20,131 bases of DNA from an uncultured Prevotellaceae bacterium (GCA_947306845.1 CAMZHP010000018.1:1-20131), one strand, 5' to 3'. Positions 7,385-14,706 are shown, numbered from the stretch's first letter. A program made the numbers and translations. The notes: a model not told the origin generated them from the letters alone.

Positions 7385-7434
7385 AAAAACTTCGTCTTTT
7401 GTTTTGCTTTCCTCTCGCTTATTCGTACTTTTGC
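7385..7434 (+). repeat. 50-bp promoter repeat, copy 2 (upstream of aminotransferase)
   Basis: Near-identical to 2315-2364 (48 of 50). It ends one base before the first candidate ATG of the aminotransferase, whereas copy 1 lies 45 bases from its gene. Confidence 0.9.
7403..7433 (+). promoter_or_regulatory. Promoter of the sugar aminotransferase gene
   Basis: TTTG (7403-7406), 19 bases, TACTTTTG (7426-7433). The expected transcription start, 3-5 bases past the -7 box, falls on or beside the two ATG codons at 7435 and 7438. This implies a leaderless or nearly leaderless mRNA. Confidence 0.8.
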
Positions 7435-8541
7435 ATGATGATTCCGTATATCAGCTTGGCGAGACGCACACAGAGATTCCGCGAGGAGATATTGGAGGCG
7501 ACCAATCGGGTCGTTTCCTCGGGATGGTTCTTGCTGGGGCCTGAATTGCATCATTTTGAGCAGGAGTACGCAGACTACCTGAATACGCGATGTTGTGTGG
7601 GAGTTGGCAACGGACTGGATGCACTCACCTTGATATACAGGGCTTACATGGAGATGGGGCTATTGCAGCCCGGAGACGAGGTCATCGTTCCGGCAAACAC
7701 GTATATTGCCTCCATCCTAGCCATCACTGAAAATCACCTGACACCTGTGCTCGTTGAGCCAAAGGCTGAAACATTGCTGATGGATGAGGAATTGATCGAA
7801 CGGCATATCACGCCACGCACCAAATCGGTGATGATTGTCCATCTTTATGGCAGATGCGCATATACGGACAACATTGGCCACATATGCCGGGAGCATAGCC
7901 TACTGCTGGTAGAGGACAATGCCCAAGCCCATGGGTGTCGTTTCGGAAACAGAAGGACGGGTACATTGGGCCATGCCGCCGGACATAGTTTCTATCCAAC
8001 CAAGAATCTGGGCGCACTGGGTGATGCCGGTGCCGTGACGACAGATGACATGGATTTGGCGGAAATGGTCAGAACACTGAGAAACTATGGTTCATCCCAA
8101 AAATATGAATTCTCAAAGCTAGGACGCAATTCCCGGATGGATGAGATGCAGGCTGCCATCCTGCGTGTTCGGTTAAGGCATCTGGAGGAGGATAACCTCA
8201 GGCGCAGACACATAGCGAAACGTTATCACACTATCCTGAACAATCCCTCAGTGCAATTGCCTGCCTCCATGCCTGAGGAACAGAATGTGTGGCATATCTT
8301 TCCTGTGTTGGCTGATGACCGCGACAGCCTTCAGGCTCACCTTCGTCAGCAAGGGATAGAAACCCAGGTGCATTATCCCATTCCTCCTCACCGGCAAGCC
8401 TGCTACAGGCAATGGAACAATTTGCATTTGCCTGTTACAGAATATATTCACGCACATGAGCTAAGTCTGCCGATAGGCCCCGAACTGACGGATGAAGAGG
8501 TGGAGATTGTCGCTGAAGGCGCTAACAGATTTCATCATTGA
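7435..8541 (+). CDS. DegT/DnrJ/EryC1 family PLP-dependent sugar aminotransferase
   Basis: These enzymes transfer an amino group from glutamate to a keto group on a nucleotide-linked sugar, in the cytoplasm. Family blocks in order: I-P-Y-I-S-L near the start, G-N-G-L-D-A-L, G-D-E-V-I-V-P-A-N-T-Y-I-A-S, H-L-Y-G-R, V-E-D-N-A-Q-A-H-G, and S-F-Y-P-T-K190-N-L-G-A-L-G-D-A-G-A with the PLP lysine K190. N-S-R-M-D-E-M-Q-A-A and Q-V-H-Y-P-I-P-P-H follow. The wording is close to the FdtB/QdtB type acting on dTDP-3-keto-6-deoxyhexoses, which would fit a dTDP-sugar role beside rfbC, but this is inference. The frame is open upstream to 7366, but that extension is translated promoter sequence, so I start at ATG 7435 (ATG 7438 equally possible). 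The DUF3298 gene follows within 20 bases, possibly co-transcribed. Confidence 0.92.
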   Translation: MMIPYISLARRTQRFREEILEATNRVVSSGWFLLGPELHHFEQEYADYLNTRCCVGVGNGLDALTLIYRAYMEMGLLQPGDEVIVPANTYIASILAITENHLTPVLVEPKAETLLMDEELIERHITPRTKSVMIVHLYGRCAYTDNIGHICREHSLLLVEDNAQAHGCRFGNRRTGTLGHAAGHSFYPTKNLGALGDAGAVTTDDMDLAEMVRTLRNYGSSQKYEFSKLGRNSRMDEMQAAILRVRLRHLEEDNLRRRHIAKRYHTILNNPSVQLPASMPEEQNVWHIFPVLADDRDSLQAHLRQQGIETQVHYPIPPHRQACYRQWNNLHLPVTEYIHAHELSLPIGPELTDEEVEIVAEGANRFHH

Positions 8542-8560
8542 TTAATTGGAAAAAAACAGA

Positions 8561-9652
8561 TTGAAAAAATTACTGATTCTTCTCGTCTTTTTAGTACCAT
8601 CATTGGCAATGGCGCAACAATATGCCGGTTTCGTTGATGATGTGAGAAATGCTACGTCCGATTCCTTGATGAATATCGAGGGAGTGGAGTACTATCTGCT
8701 ATATGAGGATTACGAGAACGTGCATTTCCTTTCCATGACATCGGAAAAGAGGGAGACTTCGGTCATTGGCCCCGCCTTGCCGGCAGACACCCTGTATCAG
8801 AATGGGGAAATTTGCGGATATCTTGGTATTGAGCGAGTAACAAGACCTTTGGAGGAAATGGGCAACGACAGCATGCTGGTCACCAACAAATACCCCAGGC
8901 TGTTTACAAGGTGCGAGTCGGTTTCTCCCTGCAACTTCAAAGCATGCGACACCAACAACTTCGGTTATAAAATCCTTATTGATTTTCCTTCTGCTGAAGG
9001 AGAGAAATGGGATCATTTGAGATATTGGATCATCAATTTTGTGGATTCTTTCACCAATATGGATATGCTCTATTATGATGATGTCTATTTGGAAAAGAAC
9101 ATCCACAAGGAAATGTTGCCCACGGAAATGATACGCAAGGCTCACCCAGATGCTTTTGAAATAGAGGACATTTCCGACGGACAGGCCATTGTCGACCATT
9201 TCAGGGATATGTACATGCGGCAGGTATATTATCTCAAAAACCAGGATTTCTCTTTCCCGCTGAGTTACCTTCGCATATTCATGTCGCCCAGGTTCTTATC
9301 AGATAGGTATGTCACCTATTTCATCTCCACCAATTTCTATGCCTATGGAGCGCATGATTTCCCCATAGAGCGATATGTGACGTTTGACTTGGAAAAGATG
9401 GAGGTCTTAACCAACGATAATTTGTTTAATGCCAATTATGTCAATAAGATACGTGGCATTTTGGAGGAAAAACTGGGAGACAGGGGTTACGACATAAGCC
9501 ATTCCGACTTGCCCCAGGCTGCCATGATGGGAGATGCCTTGGTCTTCAGTTACCAGCCCTATCAGATAGGAACTTTTGCCGATGGCATCACGCATATATC
9601 CATCCCTAAGGAACAACTGCGTAAATACATCGTCCGCGACCATCTAAGGTAA
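8561..9652 (+). CDS. Exported DUF3298-domain protein
   Basis: A signal peptide L-L-I-L-L-V-F-L-V-P-S-L-A-M-A-Q opens a secreted protein of about 364 residues. The C-terminal third matches the DUF3298 (RsiV/PdaC C-terminal) pattern: Y-V-T-Y-F-I-S-T-N-F-Y-A-Y-G-A-H, then E-R-Y-V-T-F-D-L-E-K-M-E-V-L-T, then F-S-Y-Q-P-Y-Q-I-G-T-F-A-D-G and I-S-I-P-K-E-Q-L-R-K-Y-I. In characterised relatives this domain is extracytoplasmic (anti-sigma factor, peptidoglycan deacetylase), but no catalytic domain is attached here, so the role is unknown. There is no ATG start: TTG 8561 follows a GGA 10 bases upstream and gives the standard M-K-K signal start; TTG 8546 would add five residues. It lies just after the aminotransferase stop and converges on the DUF3828-like gene. 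Confidence 0.8.
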   Translation: MKKLLILLVFLVPSLAMAQQYAGFVDDVRNATSDSLMNIEGVEYYLLYEDYENVHFLSMTSEKRETSVIGPALPADTLYQNGEICGYLGIERVTRPLEEMGNDSMLVTNKYPRLFTRCESVSPCNFKACDTNNFGYKILIDFPSAEGEKWDHLRYWIINFVDSFTNMDMLYYDDVYLEKNIHKEMLPTEMIRKAHPDAFEIEDISDGQAIVDHFRDMYMRQVYYLKNQDFSFPLSYLRIFMSPRFLSDRYVTYFISTNFYAYGAHDFPIERYVTFDLEKMEVLTNDNLFNANYVNKIRGILEEKLGDRGYDISHSDLPQAAMMGDALVFSYQPYQIGTFADGITHISIPKEQLRKYIVRDHLR

Positions 9653-9654
9653 TC

Positions 9655-9689
9655 TCTCACCTCTTACATCCCACCTCTCACCTCTTATT
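9655..9689. repeat. Degenerate 7-bp tandem repeat (TCTCACC type)
   Basis: Five consecutive heptamers read TCTCACC, TCTTACA, TCCCACC, TCTCACC, TCTTATT. They fill the gap between the convergent stops of the DUF3298 and DUF3828-like genes, and the last unit runs over the latter's stop codon. A 13-bp exact direct repeat (9654-9666, 9675-9687) is part of it. Confidence 0.6.
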
Positions 9690-10260
9690 TCAAATACTCT
9701 TTCATATCCTTTTTCCAATCGTATTCGTGCTCGATATCATAGAAATCATCTATGAACCAGTCGCCACGCTCAAACTGCAGGTCGATGCGGATAGGGGCGA
9801 CATGTCCGAAGTTGTGCAGGTTGAATTCCACTTTGGCTTGGTTCCCCTCATGCTCCGTCACTTTTAAGTCGCTCACGGAAAGGTCGCCGAAATCCTGACC
9901 CATCACCCAATAGTCAGCATCGAAGAAACCTATCTCATCGGGGTTGTTTTGCTGGTCATACTCCGTTACTTCAAGAAGCGCTTTGTTCCAATCGTCACTG
10001 CAATATTTCTCATCGGGTGAATTCTGAGGAATGCTCTCGTCTTCAGCTGCCTTGTTGTATTCAGCAAACACATCATCATAGATGGCTTGAACACGAGAGA
10101 TGATATACTCGTCGCTCTTGCGGTCGGCATTTGAGGATGTCGCAGCTCCTTTTGTTTCTGTCGCAGCCTGACCATCCGTTGTTTCATCCACTTGTTTTTC
10201 GCTCTTGCCACAGCCTATCACCAATAATGCCATGGCTATCATTATCATTCCGTGTCTCAT
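9685..10260 (-). CDS. Lipoprotein, DUF3828-like
   Basis: The product has 191 residues. The start M-R-H-G-M-I-M-I-A-M-A-L-L-V-I-G-C-G-K-S is a lipoprotein signal with lipobox V-I-G-C at about residue 17, followed by a low-complexity acidic, Thr/Ala-rich linker (about 20-50). The folded part has Y-C-S-D-D-W, D-A-D-Y-W-V-M-G-Q-D, V-E-F-N-L-H-N-F and R-G-D-W-F-I-D-D-F-Y-D. This order (Y-C-S..W, D-x-D.., G-x-W-x-I-D-D-I/F) resembles DUF3828 NTF2-like periplasmic proteins; the assignment is by eye. It starts 23 bases after the stop of the upstream phosphatase gene and has no promoter of its own that I can see, so it is probably the second gene of that operon. Function unknown. Confidence 0.7.
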   Translation of the reverse strand: MRHGMIMIAMALLVIGCGKSEKQVDETTDGQAATETKGAATSSNADRKSDEYIISRVQAIYDDVFAEYNKAAEDESIPQNSPDEKYCSDDWNKALLEVTEYDQQNNPDEIGFFDADYWVMGQDFGDLSVSDLKVTEHEGNQAKVEFNLHNFGHVAPIRIDLQFERGDWFIDDFYDIEHEYDWKKDMKEYLK

Positions 10261-10283
10261 CTTCTGAATGTATTTTAAAAGTC

Positions 10284-11570
10284 TTAAATATTGAATTTGT
10301 CTAATTTTTGGAGGAAATAGGTCCGGAAATCACTCCACTTGTAATAGGGACCGGAAACTTCCTTCAGTGGAAGCCGTGCTTCATTTTCATTGAGTAGGAC
10401 CTTCATCAGAATGTCGCCTCCTGACCCTAGAGGACGGTAGAAGATCATTTGGACGTTGCAGGCCATGGGGAAGATTTTGTAACACAGCCAATCTTCGTCA
10501 TCCAATTGTTCAAGGTCGGAAATCTCTTTTCCGCAGTTGTTGAGCTCCAACAAGCAGGCGAGCGGCATCACGCACACCTCGTGACCATAGCGGAGGGTGG
10601 CACCGGGATGGGGGAGGCGAAGGCAACTGTCTGCTTCCTCAATCATCACACGGAGCAGATTGCGCTGAGAGTAGGGTGACACACCACCATTGAGCGGACA
10701 CGGTCCGTAATGGATGTACCACCATGCGTTGGTCTGAAGAAACATGTCATAGAGTTCTTGCTCGGTGAACAGGTCATACAGACTGATATCATGACGGAGG
10801 TCCGTGCTTTGGATGTTGGAACCCAATTTAAACAGATGATAGGCCAAGTCCTGTGCATCAACCTCTTTCTGCCAGTAGTTGTTGTCAGTGAACAGGGAAG
10901 ACATCAGACGGTCATGATGTTGATGGCGCTTGCTGAATGTTTCATAGGCCCCCTTCACACTGTCGGGTACCTTGAGCTTGACAAGTTTCTTGTCACTGAA
11001 ATTCATATACCACATGTCGTGCTCACTGGCATCGTGGCGGATATTGAGTTCCGGATTCTTCCTCAACAACGCATGAAGGGAGTTCTCCATCGACAGGATG
11101 CAGCGAATGACCACTGTGCTCTTGGCGTCGATGTTGGTCTTGCCCTTAAATACCTCAGGGAAACGGTTGTACATCCTTTCCCCGATAGCCTGATGCTGCT
11201 GTGCTCCCAGCAAGGTCAGTTCACCATGTCGTTTCTCCGCGTTGCTGCGTATCAGAGCCACCCTGTTCAGCACATCTTTGCCCAGCGGTGTGAGAATGCC
11301 CAGCGAGTCAGCGCATGAAAGGGCATCGTAGGCCATGTCGTAGTCACTATCGTTGATCAGATGACGGGAACCGTGGCGTCCGTAATGGGAAATATAGAAA
11401 GGCTCATAGCCTGCCGGACAAGGAGTGAGTTGTTCTTGTTCCGGACCAGGATAAGCAAAATAATTGCTGCCCATCAGGAAGATGTTTTGTTTGATTTCCT
11501 GACGCGACAACTGTGCTGAAATGGCCGTGACAGCCATGACGGCGGTGATCAAAAGGAGGATTCTCTTCAT
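10284..11570 (-). CDS. Histidine-type phosphatase, MINPP-like (exported)
   Basis: Branch-2 histidine phosphatases remove phosphate from phytate, other inositol phosphates or phosphomonoesters, using a phospho-histidine intermediate. The 428 residues open with a signal peptide (M-K-R-I-L-L-L-I-T-A-V-M-A-V-T-A-I-S-A-Q). The catalytic motif is Y-G-R65-H66-G-S-R-H, with H66 the nucleophile. The later motif is R-Y-G-H330-E331-V, where the family has HAE or HD; E331 is the likely proton donor. Length and the H-E form fit the multiple inositol-polyphosphate phosphatase type known from Bacteroides rather than AppA-like acid phosphatases. The substrate is inferred. The protein should be periplasmic or carried on the outer membrane. 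Its promoter lies 20-50 bases upstream; the DUF3828-like lipoprotein gene follows. Confidence 0.85.
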   Translation of the reverse strand: MKRILLLITAVMAVTAISAQLSRQEIKQNIFLMGSNYFAYPGPEQEQLTPCPAGYEPFYISHYGRHGSRHLINDSDYDMAYDALSCADSLGILTPLGKDVLNRVALIRSNAEKRHGELTLLGAQQHQAIGERMYNRFPEVFKGKTNIDAKSTVVIRCILSMENSLHALLRKNPELNIRHDASEHDMWYMNFSDKKLVKLKVPDSVKGAYETFSKRHQHHDRLMSSLFTDNNYWQKEVDAQDLAYHLFKLGSNIQSTDLRHDISLYDLFTEQELYDMFLQTNAWWYIHYGPCPLNGGVSPYSQRNLLRVMIEEADSCLRLPHPGATLRYGHEVCVMPLACLLELNNCGKEISDLEQLDDEDWLCYKIFPMACNVQMIFYRPLGSGGDILMKVLLNENEARLPLKEVSGPYYKWSDFRTYFLQKLDKFNI

Positions 11571-11590
11571 GTCGTTTAGTTATGGTGCGA

Positions 11591-11622
11591 CAAAAATAAG
11601 CCTTTTTGCCGAAATAAACAAT
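11591..11622 (-). promoter_or_regulatory. Probable promoter of the phosphatase-lipoprotein operon
   Basis: On the minus strand ATTG (11622-11619), 20 bases, then TATTTTTG (11598-11591). The -7 box fits; the -33 box is one base off. The leader would be about 17 bases. Confidence 0.5.
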
Positions 11623-11680
11623 TTTTGTCCCCACTAATGATTCATTTTCCTACAATTGAGAATTTTTAACGCAGGTTTGC

Positions 11681-11711
11681 CTTGCAGCATCACAGGGAAA
11701 TCGTAACTTTG
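11681..11711 (+). promoter_or_regulatory. Promoter of the TraB/GumN gene
   Basis: CTTG (11681-11684), 19 bases, TAACTTTG (11704-11711) followed by CG. It lies inside the longer open frame that begins at 11682, which rules out that start and supports ATG 11742. Confidence 0.7.
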
Positions 11712-11741
11712 CGTTGTTTTTTAACCAATGAACAGAACAAA

Positions 11742-12659
11742 ATGAAGAAAGAAAGGCTGGCAGTTGTCATTATGCTGCTGACAGTTTGGGCTTGTTCCGC
11801 AAACGCCCAATTGTTATACAAGATATCTGGAAATGGGCTTGACAAGCCTTCATATCTGATGGGCACCTACCATCTTGCCCCGTCAACATTCTCCGACTCC
11901 ATCCCTGGTTTCAGACAGGCTCTGGCGGAGGCCAGTCAGGTTTGTGGCGAATTGGACATGGAGAGTGTCAAAAGTCCAGAAAACACGATGAAGATGCTCA
12001 ATGCCATGACGCTTCCTGAGGGAAAAACGATACAAAGCATGCTGAGCGAGGAAGAGATGAAAAACCTCAATGAATTTGTCAAGTCATTGATGGGTGTCGA
12101 TTTTTCCAATCCCATGGTGGGCGAGCAACTGGGTAAGTTGACGCCGGCGGCTCTCACTACACAGTTCTCATTATTGATGTACATGAAAATGAACCCCAAT
12201 TTCAGCACAAATGACGGTATTGACACTTATGTGCAGACTCTTGGAAAGCAGCAGGGAAAAACAGTTCTCGGACTGGAGACTGTTGATGACCAAATCAAGG
12301 TACTCTTTGGCAGTCAATCCCTTGAGCGGCAATTGCAGCTCTTGATGTGCATGGTGCGCCACAAGGATCTTCAGATGCAACTCGCAGGAGATATTGTCAA
12401 CGCATACTATGCGCAGGACCTGAAACGATTAGGGGAGCTTACCGACATGAAATACAATGATGAATGTGACTCTTCACAGGAAGAGGAAGAAGTCCTCATT
12501 TACGGACGAAATGCCAACTGGGCAAAGGCCATGCCGGATATCATGAAAGCTCAGCCCACATTTTTCGCCGTTGGTGCAGCCCATCTCATCGGAGAGAAAG
12601 GGTTGATCACCCTCCTCAAGGAAAAAGGGTTCGCGGTCGAGGCTGTGAAGGCGCAATAA
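11742..12659 (+). CDS. TraB/GumN family exported protein
   Basis: The protein has about 305 residues. The N-terminus M-K-K-E-R-L-A-V-V-I-M-L-L-T-V-W-A-C-S-A is a signal peptide; A-C could serve as a weak lipobox, but Sec cleavage after A-N-A is more likely. The mature part opens L-Y-K-I-S-G, then Y-L-M-G41-T-Y-H44-L, the first conserved GTxH block. A helical middle follows, then A-V-G-A-A-H-L-I-G-E-K-G-L-I near the end, the second conserved G-x-x-H-L-x-G block. These paired blocks define the TraB/GumN (COG3735) family, for which a metal-dependent hydrolase-like fold has been proposed; bacterial roles are poorly known. Start chosen at ATG 11742 because upstream frame runs through the promoter. 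The FMN-binding gene follows after 66 bases, possibly as a second cistron. Confidence 0.85.
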   Translation: MKKERLAVVIMLLTVWACSANAQLLYKISGNGLDKPSYLMGTYHLAPSTFSDSIPGFRQALAEASQVCGELDMESVKSPENTMKMLNAMTLPEGKTIQSMLSEEEMKNLNEFVKSLMGVDFSNPMVGEQLGKLTPAALTTQFSLLMYMKMNPNFSTNDGIDTYVQTLGKQQGKTVLGLETVDDQIKVLFGSQSLERQLQLLMCMVRHKDLQMQLAGDIVNAYYAQDLKRLGELTDMKYNDECDSSQEEEEVLIYGRNANWAKAMPDIMKAQPTFFAVGAAHLIGEKGLITLLKEKGFAVEAVKAQ

Positions 12660-12725
12660 GCTTTATTTAGGAATTTTACTAATTCGTTATAAACAATAAG
12701 TTACGAATAAATATAAAAATTGAAC

Positions 12726-13127
12726 ATGAAACTGACAAACATCAAAATGGCAGCATTGGCCATGGTTTCCGCAATCGTGCTTACCAGTGCCATGGCGGGC
12801 GAGGAGCCCATTACCAAAAATGGAAAGCAGACAATCGTCAACACAACAACAATAGCCAGCGACGTTAAAGGTTATATTGGTACAACACCTGTGAAAATCT
12901 ATATCACCAACAACAAGATAGACAAAATAGAGGCATTGCCCAATGAGGAGACCCCCAAGTATTTCTTCAAGGTGAAGAAGCAAATGCTCGACAAATGGAA
13001 TGGCATGACAGTCAACAAAGCTATCAACGCCAAGGTTGACGGTGTGACAGGAGCCACTCTTTCATCCGATTGCCTGAGGGAAACCGTTAAGAAAGGCCTT
13101 CAGTATTACAAGAAGAACAAAAAGTAA
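12726..13127 (+). CDS. Small exported FMN-binding-domain protein
   Basis: The product has 133 residues. A signal peptide (M-K-L-T-N-I-K-M-A-A-L-A-M-V-S-A-I-V-L ending A-M-A) precedes a single FMN-binding domain. The motif D105-G-V-T-G-A-T111-L-S-S matches the flavinylation sequence (D-x-x-[ST]-G-A-T) in which ApbE attaches FMN to the last Thr. The tail D-C-L-R-E-T-V-K-K-G-L-Q-Y-Y-K-K-N-K-K is the usual helix after it. Related domains occur in NqrC, RnfG and stand-alone periplasmic electron carriers. Here there are no membrane helices beyond the signal, and no rnf/nqr or apbE gene in the window, so its redox partner is unknown. A TTG at 12720 would add two residues; ATG 12726 is preferred. It has no clear promoter and may be read through from the TraB/GumN gene. 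Confidence 0.85.
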   Translation: MKLTNIKMAALAMVSAIVLTSAMAGEEPITKNGKQTIVNTTTIASDVKGYIGTTPVKIYITNNKIDKIEALPNEETPKYFFKVKKQMLDKWNGMTVNKAINAKVDGVTGATLSSDCLRETVKKGLQYYKKNKK

Positions 13128-13141
13128 ATCCTACCGACGTC

Positions 13142-13765
13142 TTAACCTTTCTTGCGTTCATCGATGAACTTGTAGTCTTTGTATTTGGATGCAGGGAAGG
13201 TAAAGACGTTGTCATTGATATTGCCGCTCTGGAAACGGCTGATCTTCACCGTTGTCCAAAACCACAACAGTTTGATTTTCAAACTGATGGGGGCTTTTGT
13301 CTTTTTGTCTATAATGGCCTTGATGTGCTTGATGCCTTTGGTTCTCTTATGGGCATCCATGTTGATGACATACCCCTCCTTGCTGTCCTCCCAGGAATAG
13401 TCGTAGTCATTGGGATGAAATTCAAATTTGCTGGAATACTTGTCTTTCCTTTCCGAACCGGCATCAAACAAAGTCACGGTTTTCTTTTTCTGATCAACCC
13501 AATAATCCTTCACGCCGTCATTCCAACTCAGATAGCGTGATTCGACAAATCTGCTTTTCTTGCCCTTATACCAAATGGTACCGTCAACCTTCAGAATTCC
13601 TACAATATTGACATTGTAATGAAGGGTCGAACCCTGTTCGCCAAAAACCATATTGTAAGTGTTGTCAAACATCTTGCGTGCCTGAGAGGCATTAGCAATG
13701 TCCCTGCTGAAACCTGTCAGGGAGAACGTAAGAAAAAGAAGGATTGAAAAAAGTCTTGTTTTCAT
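13142..13765 (-). CDS. LolA-like exported protein
   Basis: The product has 207 residues. The signal peptide is M-K-T-R-L-F-S-I-L-L-F-L-T-F-S-L-T-G-F-S. After it come A-S-Q-A-R-K-M-F-D-N-T-Y-N-M-V-F-G, then T-L-H-Y-N-V-N-I, V-D-G-T-I-W-Y-K-G-K-K-S-R-F-V, and D-Y-W-V-D-Q-K-K-K-T-V-T-L-F-D. This helix followed by repeated amphipathic strands is the layout of the LolA/LolB-like fold, and Bacteroidota carry several such paralogues. Its end V-F-T-F-P-A-S-K-Y-K-D-Y-K-F-I-D-E-R also fits. It may bind lipid or lipoprotein, but nothing proves a chaperone role. The start ATG overlaps the stop TGA of the upstream PfkB kinase gene (ATGA), so the two are translationally coupled. It converges on the FMN-binding gene with a 14-base gap. 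Confidence 0.7.
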   Translation of the reverse strand: MKTRLFSILLFLTFSLTGFSRDIANASQARKMFDNTYNMVFGEQGSTLHYNVNIVGILKVDGTIWYKGKKSRFVESRYLSWNDGVKDYWVDQKKKTVTLFDAGSERKDKYSSKFEFHPNDYDYSWEDSKEGYVINMDAHKRTKGIKHIKAIIDKKTKAPISLKIKLLWFWTTVKISRFQSGNINDNVFTFPASKYKDYKFIDERKKG

Positions 13766-14652
13766 ACGATAAGTCTTCTGTGACAGGAAATAATTTCTTC
13801 TACTTCCTCTAATGTGCCGTCAAACGGACCATTGTGTGACAATTTCTGCGTACACATGGCAGCGGCGAAACGACCGCTGTCGCCATATCCCATCCCCAAT
13901 GCGCGACAATAGAGATACCCGGCAGAGTAGGTGTCTCCGCAACCGGTGGCATCGACAATCTGAGTGGGGGGATAGGCTGGAATCTCATAAAACCTCCCCT
14001 CGGCAAAGATGAGCGAGCCATAACTTCCTAAAGTGAGAAGCACCTCCTTCACTCCCCATGAGGCAATGCGCAACGCCACCTTCTTGGGGTCGCGAAGCCC
14101 GGTTACAGTGAACATCTCCTGCTCATTGAGCTTCAGAATGTCGATGTGGCGCATGACCTCGTCTTTGTCTTTCCAGTCGGTGGGATAGACACGCTCTCCG
14201 ATAACTTTGCGGAGGAATCCCTGAACATCTACCGATACAATGCCTCGCAAGGAAAGATCCTTGACGAGTTCTGGTGAGAAGTCATCGTCAAGCAATGACC
14301 CTAGATGGAAAAAACGGGCTTCAACATTTTTCAGTTGCTCAACGGTGAACGGGTCCGCTTTGGCCAATACACGTTGGGAGCGGTTGTCGCGGTTGTCACC
14401 ATACTTGTTCTCAAAATATACGGTATCCCTGGATGGGAAAAAAGTGACATCAATGCCTGCATCTATCATTTCATCCACTGCCTTTCGGTCCTTTTCTGCC
14501 ATAGAGGTGACAAGACTGAAACTGAGTTCATGTGGAAGATGGTTGATGGCGTGGACAAAATAATAAGATGTCCCTCCATTCATGTACACTACGTCTTCCG
14601 GAGTGATGATCTTATCAAGCGTGATATGGCCTATGCAACAGATATCTGTCAT
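13762..14652 (-). CDS. PfkB (ribokinase) family carbohydrate kinase
   Basis: An ATP-dependent small-molecule kinase of about 296 residues. It starts M-T-D-I-C-C-I-G-H-I-T-L-D-K, the usual first strand, then M-N-G-G-T-S-Y-Y-F substitutes for the family's G-G-x-x-x-N-x-A block. The C-terminal signature D234-A-T-G-C-G-D240-T-Y-S-A-G is intact, with D240 the catalytic base and the G-x-G-D anion hole. The substrate cannot be told; the family covers ribose, fructose, adenosine and other sugars. The open frame extends to 14718, but that part contains the promoter, so ATG 14652 is the start. It overlaps the LolA-like gene by four bases. A sugar kinase coupled to an envelope protein is an odd pairing with no evident functional link. 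Confidence 0.88.
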   Translation of the reverse strand: MTDICCIGHITLDKIITPEDVVYMNGGTSYYFVHAINHLPHELSFSLVTSMAEKDRKAVDEMIDAGIDVTFFPSRDTVYFENKYGDNRDNRSQRVLAKADPFTVEQLKNVEARFFHLGSLLDDDFSPELVKDLSLRGIVSVDVQGFLRKVIGERVYPTDWKDKDEVMRHIDILKLNEQEMFTVTGLRDPKKVALRIASWGVKEVLLTLGSYGSLIFAEGRFYEIPAYPPTQIVDATGCGDTYSAGYLYCRALGMGYGDSGRFAAAMCTQKLSHNGPFDGTLEEVEEIISCHRRLIV

Positions 14653-14675
14653 ACTGCGATATTTGAAATTTTTTG

Positions 14676-14706
14676 CAAAGGTAGTGCAAAACAAATGCAA
14701 AGCAAA
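14676..14706 (-). promoter_or_regulatory. Promoter of the PfkB kinase operon
   Basis: On the minus strand TTTG (14706-14703), 19 bases, TACCTTTG (14683-14676), followed by CAA. A full consensus match; transcription would begin about 20 bases before ATG 14652. Confidence 0.85.

Noticed and set aside
7366..7434. 23-residue N-terminal extension of the aminotransferase
   Set aside because: The segment is the duplicated promoter module, also found as non-coding DNA before rfbC; family members start near I-P-Y-I-S-L.
11682..11741. Upstream start of the TraB/GumN gene
   Set aside because: It contains the promoter (TAACTTTG at 11704-11711), and the signal peptide begins cleanly at ATG 11742.
12660..12725. 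Separate promoter for the FMN-binding gene
   Set aside because: No TAnnTTTG box is present in this A/T-rich gap; read-through from the upstream gene is simpler.
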